Shown here: one piece after another, positions 36,699 through 45,050 of the stretch
How the letters are laid out: each line of letters begins with the position of its first letter
Numbering within the stretch: the stretch's first letter is position 1
DNA from: an uncultured delta proteobacterium
GTDB lineage: Bacteria > Desulfobacterota > Desulfobulbia > Desulfobulbales > Desulfocapsaceae
Length of the DNA stretch: 51,131 nt
Reading direction: 5' to 3'
Assembly (NCBI GenBank): GCA_903901335.1
Contig: CAIUQR010000017.1
Span: 1-51,131, forward strand
Notes under the pieces: generated by a model
What the model was told of the DNA's origin: nothing
Databases searched by the model: none
Seen by the model: the letters and a program-made list of their open reading frames with translations, nothing else
Position numbers and translations under genes: made by a program

Positions 36699-37487
36699 TT
36701 ACAGATACTGGGTCTCTTTGGGTTTCCATGCTCCGAGAGAAGAAAGATCCGGCTCCCGTTCCCGTTCAACATATTTTTTCTTCAGTGTTTCATGATCCAT
36801 TTTGGTCAGTTCATCCAGCATCTGATCGTATTTGCCGGATTCGATCTCTTTGACCCGGCTGACCAGATGTTCGAAACGCGGCTGAATGAATTTACCGAAG
36901 ATCCGGCGGGCCAACTGGGCGACATGATACTGAGGAATCTCGCCCATGCAGCGGCTGGCGCAGAGTCCGCACTGAATGCAATCAAAGGAAATCCTGGCCG
37001 CCTTATCAATCTGGCCCTGTTTCAGGGCGGCGATATAGTCCATGACCTTTACTTCCATCGGACAGGCCTTGGTGCAGAGGTTGCAGGCGACGCAACGGAA
37101 GATCTCGGGATAGAGGGCATGGATGGCGTCTGCGGCCGCACTCATCTCTTCTATATTGTAGCTGGCCCGGTTGGCAGGAAAGAACGGAATCTGGGCCAGA
37201 TACATATTGGCTTCGACCACGGTCTGACAGGCGAGACCGAAGTGGAGCTTATAGTCGCCTGCCATCCTAAAGACGGTGGGGCATGCCCCGCAGATGCCGC
37301 CGCGGCAGCCGGCGCCGCGCAGGAACTTGAAGCCTGCGAACTCCATAGCCTTCATGATGGTCAGTGTTTCGGGTACATCGTATTTCTTACCCATGACGAA
37401 AATGGGAATAGTCTTGGCTCCCTCCGGAAGGATCGCCCGATCACCCGTAGCTACTTTTATTTCGGGTTGTTTTGTTATTTCACACAT
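36699..37487 (-). CDS. Fumarate reductase-type iron-sulfur subunit (TfrB-like N-terminal half)
   Basis: 262 residues. The N-terminal 2Fe-2S ferredoxin domain has CRGGICGACP (about 80-89) plus a later Cys in LACQ. The C-terminal part binds two [4Fe-4S] clusters (CVACNLCTKACP and CIQCGLCASRC) instead of the SdhB 4Fe/3Fe pair. There is no membrane anchor subunit. Electron transfer from the HdrB/HdrC-like partners to the flavoprotein is inferred. The position between hdrB-like and frdA-like genes matches a split thiol:fumarate reductase or a type-E succinate dehydrogenase. Confidence 0.85.
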   Translation of the reverse strand: MCEITKQPEIKVATGDRAILPEGAKTIPIFVMGKKYDVPETLTIMKAMEFAGFKFLRGAGCRGGICGACPTVFRMAGDYKLHFGLACQTVVEANMYLAQIPFFPANRASYNIEEMSAAADAIHALYPEIFRCVACNLCTKACPMEVKVMDYIAALKQGQIDKAARISFDCIQCGLCASRCMGEIPQYHVAQLARRIFGKFIQPRFEHLVSRVKEIESGKYDQMLDELTKMDHETLKKKYVEREREPDLSSLGAWKPKETQYL

Positions 37488-37532
37488 ATAATTAATCTCC
37501 CTTATAGAAAAGATGTCAGTAATGGGTCTGAA

Positions 37533-38417
37533 TCAGGCAGCTACCTGAAATTTTTTGGCTTCCAGCAATTGTACTGCCTTCATATCATTTAGCTCAAAGT
37601 GACAAACCTCAGGATTCACACCCAGCGCCATCGCCAGCAATTGGGTGAAATAGAAGGTCGGTACATTGGCTGTAATTTTGCCTTTCGCCATAAACTGGTC
37701 CTGCTGCTTGCCGAGATTGTATTCGCAGAGAGGGCAGCTCGTTGCCAGCGCTTCAATACCTGCTGAAGCAGCAGCGTTGATAACGTTTGCCGCCGCGTCA
37801 TTGTCTCCGGCGGGGGCGTTGATCACCTGATAGGAGCCGCAGCATTTATCGGCGGAGTTGAATGGCACGACGGTCGCGCCGATTGCCTCAAGGAGGCCAG
37901 TCATCAGGCGAAAGCTTCCCATTGGTTCAATACCCACATCCTGGGGTCGCTGAAGCGTGCATCCGTAATAGGGGGCAACCTTCAGGTCCGTGAGCGGTGC
38001 CGTCACCTTTTCCTTGATCTTGTCCCAGCCGACCTGTTCTTCAAGCAGCGTCAGGTAGTGGATGACCTCCACTTCCCCAAAATAATCGATTTCATCATCC
38101 ATGAACCGATTAATGGTGTCACGCTTGACCGTATCGGTCTTCATGAGTTGATTGGCTCGTGCCAGTGTGTTGTAGCACATGGAGCACAGGGTAACCAGCT
38201 TATCGGCTCCGCGTTCCTTGGCCCGGACCAGGTTCCGTACAGGACCAATATGATGAATGAGATCATCGTCAGTGAGCGAATACACTGCGCCGCAACAATT
38301 CCATCTGTCCATTTCTTCCACGTCAATACCCAGTGCCTGAAGAGAAGCAAGCGCTGCCAGTTCAAGATTCTTGGCCTTCAGCTTGAGGGTACATCCTGGA
38401 TAATAGCTGATTTTCAT
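37533..38417 (-). CDS. HdrB-like CCG-domain protein
   Basis: 294 residues with two CCG (cysteine-rich) domains: YYPGCTL ... NCCGAV ... CSMCYN, and YYGCTL ... KCCGSYQ ... CPLCEYN. This is the ligand set that holds the non-cubane [4Fe-4S] clusters of heterodisulfide reductase HdrB and of SdhE/TfrB C-terminal parts. The likely role is disulfide or quinone-side chemistry for the flavoprotein. An AAGGAG site overlaps the stop of the preceding gene. Confidence 0.87.
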   Translation of the reverse strand: MKISYYPGCTLKLKAKNLELAALASLQALGIDVEEMDRWNCCGAVYSLTDDDLIHHIGPVRNLVRAKERGADKLVTLCSMCYNTLARANQLMKTDTVKRDTINRFMDDEIDYFGEVEVIHYLTLLEEQVGWDKIKEKVTAPLTDLKVAPYYGCTLQRPQDVGIEPMGSFRLMTGLLEAIGATVVPFNSADKCCGSYQVINAPAGDNDAAANVINAAASAGIEALATSCPLCEYNLGKQQDQFMAKGKITANVPTFYFTQLLAMALGVNPEVCHFELNDMKAVQLLEAKKFQVAA

Positions 38418-38425
38418 CGTTCTCC

Positions 38426-38833
38426 TTAACTCGTCAATTTTCTAAATCCTGCAACCATCGCAATCTGCGGAAGTTCGCTGATCTGTTCTGCGGGCATCTG
38501 GGATGGTTCAATATAGTTTTTGCTGGTTCTCAGAACAAGCTGCCTAAGGGCCTCCATCACCTTGGCAATATCAATGCCACGCGGGCATCTGACACTGCAG
38601 GAGTGACATGAAGCACATTTCCAGTACGTATTAATGTCATTCATCAGGCTCAACATGCCGAACTGGCTGAGGTGCATAACTTTGCGCGGGAAGAAATCCA
38701 TCTCCTCCGCCATCGGACAGGCCGCGGTACAGGTACCGCATTGCATGCAAAGTTTTACATTTTCACCGCTCAACTTGTTGATCTTTTCAATAGACACTAT
38801 TGATACATTTTGGGCGTTAATTGGTAATGTCAT
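38426..38833 (-). CDS. HdrC-like 4Fe-4S protein
   Basis: 135 residues with two [4Fe-4S] motifs, CMQCGTCTAACP and CASCHSCSVRCPRG, in the HdrC arrangement, followed by a helical tail. It passes electrons to the HdrB-like subunit encoded 8 bp downstream. First gene of the hdrC-hdrB-frdB-frdA operon; the promoter lies in 38834-39425. Confidence 0.87.
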   Translation of the reverse strand: MTLPINAQNVSIVSIEKINKLSGENVKLCMQCGTCTAACPMAEEMDFFPRKVMHLSQFGMLSLMNDINTYWKCASCHSCSVRCPRGIDIAKVMEALRQLVLRTSKNYIEPSQMPAEQISELPQIAMVAGFRKLTS

Positions 38834-39425
38834 GTTTCTCTCTTCTTTAAGACAGTTAAATAGCAGTCCGATACGGTATGATCGGACTCCAGGCGCCGGC
38901 TTTCCTCAACTTCCGTACTCGATGGGGTATTAAGCAGGGGGAAAAGCAGTTTCTGTAACGGAGGGTGATAGGGAGACTTTTTTTGAATTGGTATAAATAC
39001 TTCATGCCGAAATCTCAGCCATATTTCCCTTAAATCGCATCATAAAAAGATCGAACAAAAAATGACTTCTTCAAGTCACTGAATAAAACGTTTACCAGAG
39101 ACTTTTTAAAAACTCAAGCATGATTTTGGAAGGGATTTACAGGGATATTGGGGCAATATGCCCAGAAGATTGGGGGGGTAACAAGATTACACCATTTTGT
39201 TTCCTATATCTGCATATGGAAGTATTTAGAAACAAAAAGAATATATTAAGACGAGTAACATGATTAGTAACGTCTGTACGCGGGCGGATATCAGGGGTTT
39301 TTCTTTGATTCATTATATTTATAATAATTATCAATATAATAAAAAAACAGCTTTCCTGTGTTGCAACGCGTCACAGCCCATGTCTGGATTTCGAGAGTCC
39401 AATAAGCAGCACGCCTCTATCCTGT
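38834..39425. other. 592-bp intergenic region upstream of the fumarate reductase-type operon
   Basis: AT-rich, no supported gene. Visible symmetry: a hairpin TGACTT-cttc-AAGTCA (39063-39078) and a dyad GGGCA-ATA-TGCCC (39151-39163). The minus-strand operon promoter is expected here. No FNR, CRP or sigma-54 consensus was convincing by eye. Confidence 0.4.
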
Positions 39426-40835
39426 TTATCTGTTGCTCGAATTTTTTAACAGTTTGCGTACAGCAGAAGAGATGGTGATTTCACCATGACCTGTGTAGGC
39501 CTCATGATTTTTTTCAATATCCGGCAGATTATAGAGATAATTGACCATCATACCGGCTGACTGACCGATTCCGTTTTCTGAGAGATCGGCCGCCCAGTTG
39601 AGGCGTTCGATCCGGGCACCGTTGGAGAGATGAAAATGGGCAACACGATCAAGCGCCCGTTGTCCGTGTTGAGCCGTCAGAAGATAACGCGCGCAAAGTC
39701 CCATCAGAGCGGGCTCAAGAATCTTCCGGATAGTTTTGCTATCAGAATTGGTAGTATTTTCCAATATGCTGGAAAGAGAAATTCCGGTAGTACCATTATC
39801 ATTAAGAAGTTGTATGGCTGCATGCTCCTGCTCGCTGAATGTAATATTGTCCGGGTTTTTCTGCAGCCATTTTACAAAACCAGGGATGGGCGACAATGTT
39901 GAAAATGTCTTCAGATTCGGAAGCTTGGAGACAAGGTCGCGTACTACTCGTTTGATCAGAAAATTACCGAAGCTCACCCCGGAGAGACCAGCCTGGCAAT
40001 TGGAGATTGAATAGAATATTGCTGTGTCGGCTTTTTCCGGATTGCCGACAGGTGCCTTTTCGTCAAGCAGGTTGTTGATATTGTTTGAAATTCCAGAAAC
40101 TAAGGCAACTTCGACAAAAATCAGGGGTTCATCCGGCATCCGAGGATGGAAATAGGCAAAACACCGTCGGTCATCACGGAGCCTGTTTTTTAAATCACTC
40201 CAGGAACGAATAGCATGGACTGCCTCATATTCCGTGAGTTTTTCTAAAAGAGTGGCCGGGGACCGCCAGGTAATCCGCTGAAGATCCAGAAAACCGACGT
40301 CAAACCATGAGGACAAAAGACGATAGACATCCTGATCAAGGGCTTTCAGTGCAGGATTTTCACGGGTCCAGGGGATGAGCTCGGCCCGCAGATCAACGAG
40401 AAACTTGACACCTTCTTCGAGTTCATTGAACTGGCGCAGCAATTTTGTACGTGGAGGCTCCAGCAGATTCCGTAATTCCAGGGTATGTTTCTGGAGTTCG
40501 AAAGAATCCACACTTTCCCTGCGTCGTGTGATCGCTTCTTCAACTGCAGCATTGTCGACATCGTATTCTCTGGCCAGAAGTTCCAGAAAACGGCGTCGAC
40601 CTTCGCGGTTTAGGACCAGATAGGTCTCTCCCAGTTCCGCTGCACGGGCTCTGGCAGACACCTCGCCGCCTTGACCTTGCAGACAGGCGTTGATTTTGTT
40701 CCGAAGCAGCTGCAGATCACCGTCGGGCAGTTCCGTATCAATGAGATGTTTCAGTTTGCCGGGATCGCCGAGCGGCCATATTCGCCGGATTCGACGCAAG
40801 GTACGATCCCATAAGGGGGTTGAAGAATTTTTCAT
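39426..40835 (-). CDS. Malonyl-CoA decarboxylase
   Basis: 469 residues from the ATG at 40835; the frame is open to a TTG at 40892 that lies inside the Nudix gene. It converts malonyl-CoA to acetyl-CoA and CO2. The N-terminal helical domain (about 60-170) precedes the catalytic GNAT-like domain with 'FYSISNCQAGLSGVSFGNFLIK', FSTLSPIPGF and 'HFHLSNGARIERLNW ADLSENG'. The His and Ser of these blocks are the conserved catalytic residues of the family. It runs 28 bp after the Nudix gene, probably as one operon. Confidence 0.92.
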   Translation of the reverse strand: MKNSSTPLWDRTLRRIRRIWPLGDPGKLKHLIDTELPDGDLQLLRNKINACLQGQGGEVSARARAAELGETYLVLNREGRRRFLELLAREYDVDNAAVEEAITRRRESVDSFELQKHTLELRNLLEPPRTKLLRQFNELEEGVKFLVDLRAELIPWTRENPALKALDQDVYRLLSSWFDVGFLDLQRITWRSPATLLEKLTEYEAVHAIRSWSDLKNRLRDDRRCFAYFHPRMPDEPLIFVEVALVSGISNNINNLLDEKAPVGNPEKADTAIFYSISNCQAGLSGVSFGNFLIKRVVRDLVSKLPNLKTFSTLSPIPGFVKWLQKNPDNITFSEQEHAAIQLLNDNGTTGISLSSILENTTNSDSKTIRKILEPALMGLCARYLLTAQHGQRALDRVAHFHLSNGARIERLNWAADLSENGIGQSAGMMVNYLYNLPDIEKNHEAYTGHGEITISSAVRKLLKNSSNR

Positions 40836-40863
40836 GATTATGTATTTCTCTGGAGTGTCCTGG

Positions 40864-41532
40864 CTACTGCCAGGCAAAAAAAGGCTGTTCAAAGTGGGCT
40901 ACACGGATCGACCTGCCGATGAGGGCCACCTCGCGAAACTGGTAAATCATTGCGGCAGTAGGAGAGGCTATGCAGTCCGTACCTATGGGCATAAGTAAAA
41001 CGGGATGATCACTGCCGGGCATTTCTTTTAGTATCGGTGCGTCCTCGCGAAGAAATTCCGCCATTGGAATACGATGAATCGACTCAACCTCTGCATGATT
41101 GGGAATGAGTTCTATTTCAGTTCCTCCCCACACCACGACAGGGCTGATGATAAAACCGGAATGTGTTACATAATCGTCCAGTCGTCCGATGATCCGGTCG
41201 GCATCAAGCTTCAGCCCAACCTCTTCTCCGAGTTCCCGTAAGGCAGTCTCCTCCGGGGTCTCACCTGCATCCATGCGTCCACCGGGAAGGGCCCACTGGC
41301 CTGCATGCCTCCTGAGTCGAAAAGCCCTTCGGGTCAAGATGAGTGCCGCGTTCAGTCTCCAGGAGCTCTCGTAGGGGATATCATAAATAGCCGGGTCGTG
41401 ATCAATATTCACTATCGTGATGGCCACAGCTGCCCGCTTCAGATTTTTCTGTTCCTGGGGCAGAGAGGTGAACATGTCCAAGTTGGTTTTAATATGTCGT
41501 AATAAATTGTCGTCACAACGTAAGTCTTTCAT
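40864..41532 (-). CDS. Nudix hydrolase, CoA pyrophosphatase-like
   Basis: 222 residues from the ATG at 41532 (GGGG site). A complete Nudix box GX5EX7REUXEEXGU is visible in GRMDAGETPEETALRELGEEVGL. The upstream LRRHAGQWALPGG and downstream layout resemble NudL/YeaB CoA pyrophosphatases. The neighbouring malonyl-CoA decarboxylase supports a CoA-ester substrate, but that is an inference. Confidence 0.85.
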   Translation of the reverse strand: MKDLRCDDNLLRHIKTNLDMFTSLPQEQKNLKRAAVAITIVNIDHDPAIYDIPYESSWRLNAALILTRRAFRLRRHAGQWALPGGRMDAGETPEETALRELGEEVGLKLDADRIIGRLDDYVTHSGFIISPVVVWGGTEIELIPNHAEVESIHRIPMAEFLREDAPILKEMPGSDHPVLLMPIGTDCIASPTAAMIYQFREVALIGRSIRVAHFEQPFFAWQ

Positions 41533-41542
41533 AATCCCCAAT

Positions 41543-41746
41543 TCAGAAATCCATCACTTTTTCTATCCGAAGGATTTCTTGTTCAACCTCGGATCGTTCA
41601 TTTTCAGAAAGACCGTTCTGGGCGAGTCGTTTCTTGAGTCCAGCCAGGATCATCTCCTCTCTGTATTCGTTGCAGGTGTAGGTGCTTGGCTTCGTGTCGT
41701 TTGTAGCCATCTGAAGTGACCTCTGTTACTGTTGTCAACTGCCAAT
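41543..41746 (-). CDS. Small conserved helical protein
   Basis: 67 residues, ending EQEILRIEKVMDF. The core TCNEYREEMILAGLKKRLAQ followed by GLSENERSEVEQEI recalls a small helical family I have seen in Desulfobacterota; no function is known. The start is the TTG at 41746 with GAGGG 5 nt upstream. An ATG at 41711 has its own AGAGG site and would give MATNDTKPS if one A of an A4 run were missing, so a one-base indel is the alternative. It lies 10 bp before the Nudix gene. Confidence 0.55.
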
Positions 41747-41923
41747 TAATCCCTCGTCTATCCAGGATTTGAAATATAACACATTTTTTACAAACGGATT
41801 ATTGTTTTCAGGACGCTCAACAGGCATATCTTGATAATGTATAATTTCAATAAAAAACATTTCAATACCTTTATTTTCAAAAAATACTGTGAAAAAATCA
41901 GCTAAACAGGTATGTTTTTGCAT
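41735..41923 (-). CDS. Possible small hypothetical protein
   Basis: A 62-residue frame (KHTCLADFFTVFFENKGIEM ... KSWIDEGLIGS) directly upstream of, and overlapping, the 67-residue gene. There is no clear ribosome binding site, the base composition is AT-rich and no family is recognised. It is listed because the overlap and orientation fit an operon, but it may not be a gene. Confidence 0.3.
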   Translation of the reverse strand: MQKHTCLADFFTVFFENKGIEMFFIEIIHYQDMPVERPENNNPFVKNVLYFKSWIDEGLIGS

Positions 41924-42265
41924 AATATTTATACTTTAGGTTTTTTTCTCTTGAATCGATGACATTGTTTGATGTACTGATTAAAGTAGCAAGATTATCA
42001 AATATAGTTGGAAATTAATTCAAGAACGTCAAGAGGTATGGAAAAACTGCACTAAATGTTTATCGTAAGGATACTTAGCTGGTAATGGTCTTCTGCGAGA
42101 ACCACAGGGGGGCCTTATTCCGCAGGAAAAGAAAGGGTAAGGGTTTTTCTCCTCAGAGAAAAGGCGGATAGTTTTCGGGAAGGGTACTATCGCTGAATTG
42201 GAGATGCTGAAATTAACACGTTGTTTATAGAGAAAAATGCAAAAATTAACAAGGAGGAAGGGAAG
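41924..42265. other. 342-bp intergenic region and leader of the OmpA-family gene
   Basis: AT-rich left part, purine-rich right part. A hairpin TTTTCTC-ctca-GAGAAAA (42145-42162) sits about 100 nt before the OmpA-family start and may be part of its 5' leader. No known riboswitch was recognised. Confidence 0.35.
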
Positions 42266-43156
42266 ATGAAGAAAGTGATGATTGTAGCGGGATGTATGGC
42301 GATGACCTTTGCCCTGAGTTCGATGTCATTCGGGATCGAATTGACTACACAAGGGGCCGACACACTGAAGAGCAATGTAAGTGGCATATATGTTACAGAT
42401 GTGAAAGGGGGAAAAATTTCCTATACAGAGAAAAACGTAGCCTATCGCCCGACTGAATGGGACACCATCATGAAGGCCTATGGATTATCTTTAGCTGACA
42501 ATATGGTGAGCAGTTTACCCCATGGATATGCAACAACCACGAGTGGCAAACCTGTATTTTCTGAAGCAGCTACCGCATTCGCTCCAAATCAGTATCATGC
42601 TATTTTTACATCCTATGGGTTGGTGCTTGATGCTGCCTGTATCCAGGCCACGATCGGCAAATTTACCTATGCCTTGAAAGTGGCAAGTGATGGAACGGTC
42701 ACACTGGGAGATAAGGCAACAGCATTCAGTGGCTCAGAGTATGCAGCTATTCTGTACTGCTATAATCTGCCTGCCAAGAAGGTCGAGAAAGCCGCTGTTC
42801 AACAAGAGCATACCGGTTGGGTAATGGCCTCAGACTATCTCTTCGATTTCGACAAGGCGGTCATTAAAAAGCAATACTACAGCAAACTTGATGAAATTGC
42901 CGTCGCAATCAAGAAAGATCCGAAGATGAGAGTTGAGGTTCAAGGACATACCGATGGCGTTGGTACCGAAAAATACAATATGAAACTTTCCATTAGACGC
43001 GCAAATGCGGTACGGGACTACCTTATCAAGAAAGGTGGTATTGCCGGAGACCGTTTGACGGCAGTTGGATTTGGTAAGACAAAGCCGGTAGCATCAAATG
43101 ACACCAAAGAAGGCCGCGCTCAGAACAGGAGAGTGGAGTTGAAACCGATTAAATAA
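42266..43156 (+). CDS. OmpA-family outer-membrane/peptidoglycan-binding protein
   Basis: 296 residues from the ATG at 42266, set by a perfect AAGGAGG site at 42251-42257; the open frame extends back to 42221. Signal peptide of about 22 residues (ends MSFG). Residues 30-175 hold three related segments ending in AYRPTEWDTIMKAYGLSL, AFAPNQYHAIFTSYGLVL and AFSGSEYAAILYCYNLPA. The C-terminal OmpA domain (about 187-292) has FDFDKAVIK, VQGHTDGVGTEKYN and LSIRRANAVRDYL, with NRRVELKP at the end, so it should bind peptidoglycan. The N-terminal repeats are unlike the OmpA beta barrel. Confidence 0.9.
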   Translation: MKKVMIVAGCMAMTFALSSMSFGIELTTQGADTLKSNVSGIYVTDVKGGKISYTEKNVAYRPTEWDTIMKAYGLSLADNMVSSLPHGYATTTSGKPVFSEAATAFAPNQYHAIFTSYGLVLDAACIQATIGKFTYALKVASDGTVTLGDKATAFSGSEYAAILYCYNLPAKKVEKAAVQQEHTGWVMASDYLFDFDKAVIKKQYYSKLDEIAVAIKKDPKMRVEVQGHTDGVGTEKYNMKLSIRRANAVRDYLIKKGGIAGDRLTAVGFGKTKPVASNDTKEGRAQNRRVELKPIK

Positions 43157-43239
43157 GTTGTGAACGCAAAAGGAATGCCACCCTCTTGATATATTGAACT
43201 GACATAGTTAACGATATCAAGTAGGAGGGATCTTTCTTT

Positions 43240-43298
43240 AGCCAGGGAGACAAGCCATCCGGATAGATTTTGATCCTGATGTCTCCCTGGCTTTTTTT
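43240..43298 (+). terminator. Strong terminator after the OmpA-family gene
   Basis: AGCCAGGGAGACA (43240-43252) pairs with TGTCTCCCTGGCT (43280-43292), followed by a T7 run. A second inverted repeat (CTTGATAT 43185-43192 / ATATCAAG 43214-43221) lies between the stop codon and this stem. Confidence 0.85.
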
Positions 43299-43391
43299 GT
43301 TTAGGCTCAATTATCGGACAACATCTTATTAAGAGAGTCCCCGTTTATCGGTGAACCCTTTGAGGTCAGATAGTCAGGGGATATATTTTTC

Positions 43392-43943
43392 GTGAAAATC
43401 ATGCAAATACTTGATGAAATCATCAGGGACAGAAGAAGTATCAGAAGGTTTGAGAAACGGGAAGTGGAATCCGAGAAGTTGACGGCACTGCTCGAAGCGG
43501 CAAGATGGGCCCCCTCGTGGGGCAACAGCCAATGCTGGCAGTTCATTGTCATTCAGGATAAAGAGCAAAAAGAGAGGCTTGCAGAGACCTTGACAAAAAA
43601 AAATCCGGCGACACTTTCCGTTCTGGATGCTCCTGTTGTTTTTGCGATTTGTGGCGAATCCAAAAAATCAGGCTACTATAATGGTCAACAAATCACACGA
43701 TACCAGGACTGGTTAATGTTCGACCTTGGTCTTGCCACCCAGAATATCTGTCTTACAGCGCATAGTCTGGGGCTTGGGTCGGTCATTGTCGGATCATTCG
43801 ATCATGAGATGGCCGAGAAAGTTCTTTGTATTCCAAAAGGTTATGAGATAGTTGCGTTGTTACCGCTAGGGTATCCTGCTCATGCACCTTCAGCCCCCAA
43901 AAGAAAAGAAAGCAGAACCTTTGTCCATTATGGGCATTTCTGA
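43392..43943 (+). CDS. Nitroreductase family protein
   Basis: 183 residues. FMN-dependent oxidoreductase: RRSIRRFEKREV (FMN phosphate binding) and ARWAPSWGNSQCW near the N-terminus, 'LGLGSVIVGSFD' and 'ALLPLGYPAHAP' in the C-terminal half, as in the NfsB/NfrA-like nitroreductases. The start is GTG at 43392 or ATG at 43401; the GGGG site at about 43377 is compatible with either. The natural substrate is unknown. Single gene between two hairpins. Confidence 0.88.
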   Translation: MKIMQILDEIIRDRRSIRRFEKREVESEKLTALLEAARWAPSWGNSQCWQFIVIQDKEQKERLAETLTKKNPATLSVLDAPVVFAICGESKKSGYYNGQQITRYQDWLMFDLGLATQNICLTAHSLGLGSVIVGSFDHEMAEKVLCIPKGYEIVALLPLGYPAHAPSAPKRKESRTFVHYGHF

Positions 43944-43981
43944 GAAGACAAGGGGAGTGGAGAATCAGGAAGATTTTATCG

Positions 43982-44016
43982 CATCAGAACCCGGATGAGG
44001 ACACCGGGTTCTGATG
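43982..44016. terminator. 13-bp hairpin between nitroreductase and metF
   Basis: CATCAGAACCCGG (43982-43994) and CCGGGTTCTGATG (44004-44016) are exact complements with a 9-nt loop, lying between the two convergent genes. No T run follows on either strand, so it may act as a shared 3' end structure rather than a classic terminator. Confidence 0.5.
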
Positions 44017-44043
44017 ATGGAGGAATTTGTAATAATATCAGTG

Positions 44044-44988
44044 TTACTCGGGTGTTGGACGTGGAAGAACCTTAGCCTGTGCGGCGATTTCGGGCACTTT
44101 ATGCTCCCATTCGATGGCCATGAGATGCACACCATGAACACCTTTCATTCCTTTGAACTCTTCAATCTGTTCACAGGCGATGTTGATGCCTTCCTGAGAG
44201 ACTTGACTTTTTTCAACACCCTGCAGGCGTTTGATAATATCATCTGGAACATCCATACCCGGCACTTTGTTCTTCATATATTTTGCCATACCCACGCTTT
44301 TCATCGGGGTCACGCCTGCAAGGATATAAACCTTATCGGTAAGACCTTCTTCGTTGGCAAGCCTTATGAATTCGCGAAACTTTTCCATATTGTAGATACA
44401 CTGTGTCTGGATAAAATCCGCACCTGCTGCAATCTTTTTGGCAAGACGATGCACACGCCATTCAAAAGGATCGGCGAAGGGGTTGGCGGCAGCGCCGATA
44501 AAAAACTGAGGAGGGCCGTGCAGGGCCTCACCACTTAAAAATTTGCCTTCGTCCCGCATCTGCTTGACCATGGATATCAATTGAATAGAGTCGATATCGA
44601 AAACTCCTTTGGCGTCGGGGTGATCCCCAAATTTCTGGTGATCTCCGGAGAGGCAAAGCATGTTGCGAATGCCGAGTGCCGAGCCGCCTAAAATATCGGC
44701 CTGCATAGCCAGACGGTTTCGGTCACGGCAAACCATCTGGTAATTGGGTTCCAGACCTTCTTGGATTGCAATCAGGGATGCCGCCCAGCTGGCCATTCTG
44801 ACCATGGCTGTCTGATTGTCGGTAATATTGACGGAGTCGACATTACCTTTGAGGAATTTTGCCTTTTCCCTGACCTCATTAACGTCCGTTCCTCGTGGAG
44901 GGCCTAATTCACCTGTAAAAGCAAATTGACCCGATTTGAGGATCTTTTCCAAGTTGCTTCCAGATTTAAATGTTGTTTCTGTGCTCAT
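44044..44988 (-). CDS. metF: Methylenetetrahydrofolate reductase (MetF, Wood-Ljungdahl type)
   Basis: 314 residues. FAD-dependent TIM-barrel enzyme interconverting methylene- and methyl-tetrahydrofolate. Motifs: TGELGPPRG at the N-terminus, the conserved acidic site in NITDNQTAMVRM, 'MLCLSGDH' and 'GAAANPF', and GADFIQTQCIYN. It is the last gene of the hdrA-mvhD-mvhD-hdrD-metV-metF unit. The MetV partner and hdr genes indicate the acetogen/sulfate-reducer type, which draws electrons from a bifurcating complex rather than directly from NADH. Confidence 0.94.
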   Translation of the reverse strand: MSTETTFKSGSNLEKILKSGQFAFTGELGPPRGTDVNEVREKAKFLKGNVDSVNITDNQTAMVRMASWAASLIAIQEGLEPNYQMVCRDRNRLAMQADILGGSALGIRNMLCLSGDHQKFGDHPDAKGVFDIDSIQLISMVKQMRDEGKFLSGEALHGPPQFFIGAAANPFADPFEWRVHRLAKKIAAGADFIQTQCIYNMEKFREFIRLANEEGLTDKVYILAGVTPMKSVGMAKYMKNKVPGMDVPDDIIKRLQGVEKSQVSQEGINIACEQIEEFKGMKGVHGVHLMAIEWEHKVPEIAAQAKVLPRPTPE

Positions 44989-45050
44989 ATGCTATCCCCT
45001 GATCTTAAGTAAGGGTATTTATGAAAAATGGTTGAGTATCATGACAGCTC

